Of a DNA stretch of 35,433 nucleotides, positions 30,687 to 35,433 are shown piece by piece. A program made the position numbers and the translations under genes. A model generated the notes under the pieces. That model searched no databases. It was not told where the DNA came from and saw nothing but the letters and a program-made list of their open reading frames with translations. Source of the stretch: Rachicladosporium sp. CCFEE 5018 (Eukaryota > Ascomycota > Dothideomycetes > Cladosporiales > Cladosporiaceae); contig KZ111150.1 in assembly GCA_002077045.2 (NCBI GenBank), positions 1,388,369 to 1,423,801 of the forward strand, given 5' to 3'. How positions within the stretch are numbered: the first letter of the stretch is position 1; each line of letters begins with the position of its first letter.

Positions 30687-31919
30687 ATGTACAAAATGTT
30701 GCGACTTCACGGCCAAATCTCCCTAGCATCAACTCCCATCCCGCGGCTTCAAAAATCCATTCGATCGTCGCAATGGACAGTTGGTCTCACACGCGGTCTC
30801 CAGATGCTTCGCGCTGTGCAGCAGTGGCGTACTCAAGCCGATTGCTCGCTTTCCATTGACGATGAACGCCTGCTGGTCAAGCAGCTCAATCACTCCTATG
30901 TAATCTACGGGACACTCTTACTCTTCCCAGTATCTCTGCTGGAGTCACAGACATGGGAAGCTATCGACGGCCAAGATGAAACTGCCCTCCAGGACTTGCT
31001 CATCCTGGTGGCGAAGCATCTTAAGGTTACACACATCGCTGTCACGAAGCCCATCCCGCCTCAGGTCGATGGCGATGACTCTCAGGACAACGTAGTACGC
31101 TCACCAAGCAAATTCATGCCCTTGTACGGTGACTTCGGACGCGAGACTTGTGAAAGTCCCCCAATTCAGGACGATTTCAATAAAGCCTACTGGGTCATTG
31201 CGAAGCAGAACGGCGTCTTCCAGATCTGGGCACCCAGATGGACGATGTTCTCACGCGGCAACATCAGCGAGAAGGTGCGCATCTTGGAGCTGCCTGCAGT
31301 CGCTAGTGCTGTTGCTGAGGGCGTCGAAGACGGACGAGGATGTACTGCAGTGGACCTGTACGCGGGCATCGGCTACTTCGTCTTCTCCTACCTCAAGGCT
31401 GGAGTCAGCAAGGTGCTTTGCTGGGACTTGAACCCGTGGAGCACCGAAGGTCTCCGACGAGGCGCTGACGCGAATAAGTGGAGAGCTGTCACGCATGATG
31501 AGGCCAGCGGCATTGATCACATGGCTACCAACGACGCTCGACTGCTGATCTTCAATGAGTCTAATGAGCACGCCACCGCTCGACTCGAGACGCTACGGAC
31601 GCATCTGCCGCCTGTGCGGCATGTCAATTGTGGTCTGCTGCCTACATCTAGAGGAAGCTGGACTACTGCGTTCGCCGTACTCGATCCAACTGCTGGAGGC
31701 TGGGTCCATGTGCACGAGAACTTCAAGCTCTCTGAGATCGCAGACAGGGCAGAGGGAGTGAGGAAGGAATTCCAGCGGATGCACGATACGACGGATTATC
31801 CTGAACATGCTGAGGTCGTGGTCGAGCACATCAATCGCGTGAAGACGTACGCACCAGGCGTGTTTCATGTGGTCCTAGACATCTATATACCGCCATATCG
31901 GACAGCGACATGCGTGTAG
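30687..31919 (+). CDS. TYW2: TYW2/TRM12, tRNA wybutosine-synthesis aminocarboxypropyltransferase
   Basis: A single exon of 410 aa. The N-terminal half has YGTLLLFP and a PLYGDF-containing stretch. The C-terminal half is the Met-10/Trm5-TYW2 fold: FSRGNISEK, then the AdoMet-binding DLYAGIGYFVFSYLKAG motif (~residues 225-241), then the acidic strand end CWDLNPWS and LRRGADANKW. TYW2 (yeast Trm12) transfers the 3-amino-3-carboxypropyl group of S-adenosylmethionine to the wybutosine precursor at G37 of phenylalanine tRNA. The aminocarboxypropyl type is indicated by DLNPW, where Trm5 methyltransferases have another residue set. The ATG at 30687 is the first in frame; a second Met three codons on is an alternative. 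The stop is only 29 bp from the stop of the opposite-strand small ORF. Confidence 0.87.
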   Translation: MYKMLRLHGQISLASTPIPRLQKSIRSSQWTVGLTRGLQMLRAVQQWRTQADCSLSIDDERLLVKQLNHSYVIYGTLLLFPVSLLESQTWEAIDGQDETALQDLLILVAKHLKVTHIAVTKPIPPQVDGDDSQDNVVRSPSKFMPLYGDFGRETCESPPIQDDFNKAYWVIAKQNGVFQIWAPRWTMFSRGNISEKVRILELPAVASAVAEGVEDGRGCTAVDLYAGIGYFVFSYLKAGVSKVLCWDLNPWSTEGLRRGADANKWRAVTHDEASGIDHMATNDARLLIFNESNEHATARLETLRTHLPPVRHVNCGLLPTSRGSWTTAFAVLDPTAGGWVHVHENFKLSEIADRAEGVRKEFQRMHDTTDYPEHAEVVVEHINRVKTYAPGVFHVVLDIYIPPYRTATCV

Positions 31920-31948
31920 CAGTCGTCTCAACCCTATCCTACACTCTT

Positions 31949-32137
31949 CTACATCATCTGCAGTACATACACCGCCGCGAAGATGGCTATCCAGCATAGC
32001 ACTTGGGTGTTGACATTGCCCATATGCTGATCCGCGAGTCCCCAAAACGCCACCCACGAGATGATTGCGAGTACAAGCCAGGACCAGTGTCTCCTGTACC
32101 GCCGCTCCTCCAGCGTGAAATCGTAACTCTCATCCAT
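31949..32137 (-). CDS. Small two-helix membrane protein ORF (62 aa), unknown
   Basis: From ATG 32137 the frame gives MDESYDFTLEERRYRRHW and then two hydrophobic helices (SWLVLAIISWVAFWGLA and VLCWIAIFAAVYVLQMM) separated by a short polar turn, ending at the C-terminus. The acidic start, the arginine cluster next to the first helix and the balanced hairpin are what a real small membrane protein looks like, more than a chance frame. The frame is open further upstream to 32182 without another ATG. It begins 37 bp behind the SSP120-like stop on the same strand, which leaves almost no room for its own promoter. I do not recognise the family. It may be translated from the same transcript as the gene before it. 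Confidence 0.5.
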   Translation of the reverse strand: MDESYDFTLEERRYRRHWSWLVLAIISWVAFWGLADQHMGNVNTQVLCWIAIFAAVYVLQMM

Positions 32138-32174
32138 CGTGAGACTTCCCTGTGCGCGATCGGCAGGGCCAGGC

Positions 32175-32777
32175 TCACCCACCCCTTCGAAACTTCACCG
32201 GAATGTTCGCCTCCACCACACTCATCTTATCCATCTGCTCCTGCCTCTCAGCCTGCTCCTCAAGCATATCATGTTTCCGAAAATGCTCAATATCCTCCGG
32301 GTGATTCAAGTCCTCCTCCCGCGTATTCTCATCATGATACTTCTCAAAGTGGTGAATCTCGTACTCGTACTCATCATCCCCATGATGCCCTGGCCCATAC
32401 CCAAAGTCCGGAATCTTGATCCCTTTAGCGGAGCCAATCGTGAACTCAGCAAAAGACACCGTGCCGCTGCGATCTTGGTCAAAGAGCTCGAGGACTTTCG
32501 TGACCGCGGCGTCTTTGGCTGTGGGCGTGAGATGAGAGGTCGAGGGGTCGAGGAGGCCGAGGGTTTTGGCTATATCGGAGCGCGACCAGGCATTGTTGCT
32601 GTTGTAGTCGTGGAGATTGAAAAAGGAGCCGGCGTCCCAGGAGTCGATGTGGTGTTCGGATTTCATGTGGGTTGTTGCCCAATCGGCATTGGGGTCGATG
32701 GGTTGTTGGTCGTGGGTGCCGTGAGCCTGCACGGCGGCCCCGAGGGCGGAGAGAAGCAGGATGGGTTGAGCGAGCAT
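32175..32777 (-). CDS. Secreted/ER EF-hand protein, SSP120-like
   Basis: A single exon of 200 aa. A signal peptide (MLAQPILLLSALGAAVQA) is followed by a His-rich stretch. The first EF-hand-like loop begins DYNSNN near residue 57, and a second, more canonical loop is DQDRSGTVSFAE near residue 100. The C-terminal third is rich in His, Glu and Asp (PGHHGDDEYEYEIHHFEKYHDE, coiled region after it). This arrangement matches fungal SSP120-like, nucleobindin-related proteins of the early secretory pathway, which bind calcium and cycle with cargo receptors. There is no HDEL or membrane anchor at the end (KFRRGG). The start ATG at 32777 is fixed by the signal peptide. A small membrane ORF follows 37 bp downstream on the same strand. 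Confidence 0.82.
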   Translation of the reverse strand: MLAQPILLLSALGAAVQAHGTHDQQPIDPNADWATTHMKSEHHIDSWDAGSFFNLHDYNSNNAWSRSDIAKTLGLLDPSTSHLTPTAKDAAVTKVLELFDQDRSGTVSFAEFTIGSAKGIKIPDFGYGPGHHGDDEYEYEIHHFEKYHDENTREEDLNHPEDIEHFRKHDMLEEQAERQEQMDKMSVVEANIPVKFRRGG

Positions 32778-33112
32778 TGTTATGGTTATTCACAGATACA
32801 TATTACCATGCATGGTAGATCATTGAATGCCCTTGTAGTCATAATGTTGATGTTTCAGGGGGTGGAGCGGCCCGCGGTGACTACACCCCATCACGTCCAC
32901 ATGTACTCGGATCCTCAAGGTACCTTCTACCCACCTATACAGTTGCAGACTCAGTATCACACACGCTCAAGGCTGCGCAGGAGTTACGGCAGGCTGTGGT
33001 CTCGTTGCAGAGCTGTGAGTCCTCAGTGACCTGGCGAAGGAGACTCCTGGACTGGAGAAATCCGGTCACCACATCGCCGCCATGATCTGGGAGCTGGGTG
33101 GCAACATCGTCA
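32778..33112. other. Intergenic region between SSP120-like gene and IML1, with a coding-like remnant
   Basis: 335 bp holding the divergent promoters. From ~32939 to ~33080 frame 2 reads VADSVSHTLKAAQELRQAVV and onward, and from ~33020 to ~33155 frame 1 reads SDLAKETPGLEKSGHHIAAM and onward. Both look more like protein than chance and would be continuous after one frameshift. Neither has a recognised domain. Each stops near or inside the IML1 start region. Confidence 0.4.
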
Positions 33113-35433
33113 ATGGCAGCTCGACGAGCGGAGAGATTATGTACAGTCGTCCTCCATGAAAACCGAACCTCGACGGAGGATGTCCTCTGCGGCACAGATG
33201 TCCTGCCGACTGGCAAGGTGGGACTACTGACGGCCAAAGGAGCCAAATGCCTAACTGTCCTATCGAAAGCTCGTGCAGCTGGGCAGAAGGAGATATCCCT
33301 GCATATCTCCCTCGCAACACGCTTTGGCTATGAGAATCGCATGCCAGCGAGTATCGTCTGGATCGAAGATATTAAGGACGCCACTGCAAATCATGTTGAG
33401 TTCTTGTTCCGAGATCTTTGTCTTGCTCGCGCAGACATCCACCGCATGGTGCTTCATCTGGATGGCAATGTGATTTATCGCGATCAGAAAGTGCAGGACT
33501 CTGGCTCCGAGACTGCAGTAGTCCGTGCTATCTACGCAGGCGGGCAGGAGAGCGATTCTGCATTAATCGATCAAAGTATCACAAAAACTATCTGGCGAAG
33601 CGGTGGCGCACGCTACACGATACTGATCCAGCTCTCCGAGGAAATGCTCGGACAGTGGCGAGACGGTGACTTGATGTATGAGCGCGCTGTGAACGGGTAC
33701 CTGATTGACTTGTTCCATCGCTGGGATACCATCGACGCGAGGCATCACTTCTCGATGGTCTTGTTTGGCAGGACGGGTGACAACGATACGGAGGGCAACC
33801 AAGCAGAGTCTGCGTCCGGGTCAAACGACTTCTACCAAATTGTATGCCAGGACAGACCCAGTGCAGAGTGGCGCGACGTGATCGAAAACCTCATGAGTGT
33901 CCTTCACAACTTCAGTGCCAGACATGGGCTCGTCAATGCAGCTCAAGGCAATATGCTGCATGCTATCTACTTGTCTGCGCTTGACTATGTGGGTGACAAT
34001 TCAGATCCTGCGCTCGGAACGACTGGCAACTCCATCATTGCCGTGACTGCTGGCACTGGCATGTTCGAGTGCGGCCACGGCTTGCTAAAGCGGGCTACTA
34101 ATCTTCTACTCGGCAACAGCATCGGTGTGGACATTGTCGCACTTTCGTCGGAACCGCTGCACCCAGTGCCTCTGTTCAAGTATCAGCTGGGCGCTGGTAT
34201 AGAGTACGCACTACCGCACTGGGCTGATGTCTCGTTTTGGCCGGAAGTTGCAGGTCACACGGTAGCTTCGATCTCGACTCGCGTCGCTAAGACTATCGAA
34301 TCGGTGATGCTCCCCTCTGTGCAGACGGGGTTTCTTGATAAAGTAGAACTTTCTTCAGCGGACGACATAATGGATGCATTCGATTTGACGCAGTTCGGAC
34401 CCGGTCTACAATCTGCCGCGTTCATTCCAGCGAAGACAGATGTGATCTTGTTGAACGAAGCCGTCCCGACAGCAGCACTAACAACGTTGATGCAAGCTTC
34501 GTCAAATGCTGCAAAGCTGCCGAAAGCTGCCGATGATAACAAATCGGAAGCACATCCAATGAGCGATCACGTTGTGAGATCGAAGTCATCATTTAGCGGT
34601 ACACTGCGATCGCGCATGTCTAGTCAGCGCAAGATCAGCTTAGGACCGCGCGGCTTAGCGCCGATGACTGGCGCTGCAAGTGCTGTGATCTCTACACACT
34701 CAGCTGGGCAAAGCGTAAAGAGCTCCAGTAAAGCCTTCAAACCAGATGAAGCATCGAGCGGACTTGCAAAGCAGATACGGGAGTCCCTGGCTCGTAGATC
34801 CTCGCAACAGAGTCTTGCATCGCAATACACGGCTGATATCGCGCCTACAGTGCGGCCCATTGACATTGGCCAGAGCAGATCGCCTGCCGTGCGCGCATCA
34901 GATCTACAGGCGACCGAGACTGAGACCTTGGATGCGCAAAGTCTAACAGCAGGTGATCTTGCAGATGCCGGCATCAGCCAGAGTCAGCTCTCAAGAACAC
35001 CAAAGCTGTTTCCTTCACTTGGCTCAATACCAGAGATTCAGGCCCAGAACCTCGCGCAGCAAGCTCTGACACCATGGCTTACCCTGTTGAATCCCAGCAA
35101 CCCACGTCAGGATAACATGCGCATCGCCAACCAGTACAGGAAATGGCATCATGTTTTCCCGAAAGCTATCAACTCGGGCTCGTTCAAGTGGAAGTCAATG
35201 TGCACGCCTGCTGTTCTGCCGCTATCCACCGATGTAATACCTAGCGCACGCGAGTTGGACAAACACTATGAAAGACGGGTGTGGCGCCTCATGCTGTCGA
35301 GTCTAGATGACACTGCCAACGGATCATCGGCTTTGCTTCGGCGCCTGGTGTCCTTGCGACTGGCTCGAGGCTTTCAGCTAGCGTCAAAGACAAGGCTGAC
35401 AGATATAGGCAACGGCAAATGTAGCACGCAGTC
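33113..35433 (+). CDS. IML1: IML1/DEPDC5 homologue, SEACIT (GATOR1) subunit, 5' part (3' end outside window)
   Basis: Frame 2 is open from ATG 33113 to the window edge, giving 773 residues without a stop or need for an intron. The N-terminal part has ERLCTVVLHE, VEFLFRDLCLARADIHRMVL, YTILIQLSEEMLGQW and GYLIDLFHRWDTIDARHHFS, the order of segments in the Iml1 N-terminal domains. A SABA-type middle region follows (NSIIAVTAGTGMFE, LGNSIGVDIVALS, LFKYQLG, HWADVSFW), then a Ser-rich linker and WKSMCTPAVLPLSTD. The DEP domain would be beyond the window. Iml1 with Npr2 and Npr3 is the GTPase-activating complex that inactivates Gtr1 and so turns TORC1 down on amino-acid starvation. The ATG at 33113 is the first after an in-frame TGA at 33083; an upstream coding exon is possible because fungal Iml1 often starts further out. 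Confidence 0.88.
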   Translation, partial: MAARRAERLCTVVLHENRTSTEDVLCGTDVLPTGKVGLLTAKGAKCLTVLSKARAAGQKEISLHISLATRFGYENRMPASIVWIEDIKDATANHVEFLFRDLCLARADIHRMVLHLDGNVIYRDQKVQDSGSETAVVRAIYAGGQESDSALIDQSITKTIWRSGGARYTILIQLSEEMLGQWRDGDLMYERAVNGYLIDLFHRWDTIDARHHFSMVLFGRTGDNDTEGNQAESASGSNDFYQIVCQDRPSAEWRDVIENLMSVLHNFSARHGLVNAAQGNMLHAIYLSALDYVGDNSDPALGTTGNSIIAVTAGTGMFECGHGLLKRATNLLLGNSIGVDIVALSSEPLHPVPLFKYQLGAGIEYALPHWADVSFWPEVAGHTVASISTRVAKTIESVMLPSVQTGFLDKVELSSADDIMDAFDLTQFGPGLQSAAFIPAKTDVILLNEAVPTAALTTLMQASSNAAKLPKAADDNKSEAHPMSDHVVRSKSSFSGTLRSRMSSQRKISLGPRGLAPMTGAASAVISTHSAGQSVKSSSKAFKPDEASSGLAKQIRESLARRSSQQSLASQYTADIAPTVRPIDIGQSRSPAVRASDLQATETETLDAQSLTAGDLADAGISQSQLSRTPKLFPSLGSIPEIQAQNLAQQALTPWLTLLNPSNPRQDNMRIANQYRKWHHVFPKAINSGSFKWKSMCTPAVLPLSTDVIPSARELDKHYERRVWRLMLSSLDDTANGSSALLRRLVSLRLARGFQLASKTRLTDIGNGKCSTQ

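Noticed and set aside
32139..33029. 296-codon plus-strand open frame opposite the SSP120-like gene
   Set aside because: It is the mirror of a well-supported EF-hand coding sequence with a signal peptide; its own translation is low-complexity (Leu/Ile/Val/Gly runs) and has no domain.

Overview
The window comes from a filamentous ascomycete (Pezizomycotina, most likely Dothideomycetes). The evidence is a set of short spliceosomal introns (about 48-97 nt, GTRNGY donors, CTGAC-like branch sites, YAG acceptors), well-spaced genes on both strands and fungal-specific protein families. I found no complete transposon, tRNA, rRNA or CRISPR array. All family assignments were made by reading the translations; no database search was run.

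Layout, left to right: the 3' end of a secreted GH3 beta-glucosidase (+); SEA4/MIO, a SEACAT/GATOR2 subunit (-), divergent from EFG1, an rRNA-processing factor (+); a large dynamin-like/SLIP-GC-type GTPase with a probable N-terminal ubiquitin-like fold (+), carrying an apparent one-base frameshift and a GC-AG intron; an amino-acid permease (+) with GATA sites upstream; a PHD-finger protein (+); KOG1/Raptor, the TORC1 scaffold (-); a rearranged island with a ribosomal protein L3 fragment and two tandem paralogues of an unrecognised Cys/His-rich family, the second carrying a Doa4/USP8-type rhodanese domain; ELP4, an Elongator subunit (-), abutting that island; an unrecognised multi-pass membrane protein (+); a PlsB/GNPAT-type acyltransferase with a PTS1-like C-terminus (+); ESF2, an rRNA-processing factor (-), sharing an 80-bp promoter with TYW2/TRM12, which acts in wybutosine synthesis (+); a 62-codon membrane ORF tight behind an SSP120-like EF-hand secretory protein (both -); and the 5' part of IML1/DEPDC5, a SEACIT/GATOR1 subunit (+), running off the right edge.

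Two themes stand out. First, three parts of one signalling pathway lie within 35 kb: SEA4 (releases TORC1 inhibition), KOG1 (TORC1 itself) and IML1 (inhibits TORC1), with an amino-acid permease between them. Second, the 19.5-23.0 kb island between KOG1 and ELP4 looks like a place of recent rearrangement and gene birth. It holds a dispersed L3 fragment, a tandem duplication, capture of a rhodanese domain, and a duplicate whose first exon is cut off inside the 3' end of ELP4. ELP4 itself has an ATT where its initiator ATG is expected and a composite intron that looks like a spliceosomal twin intron.
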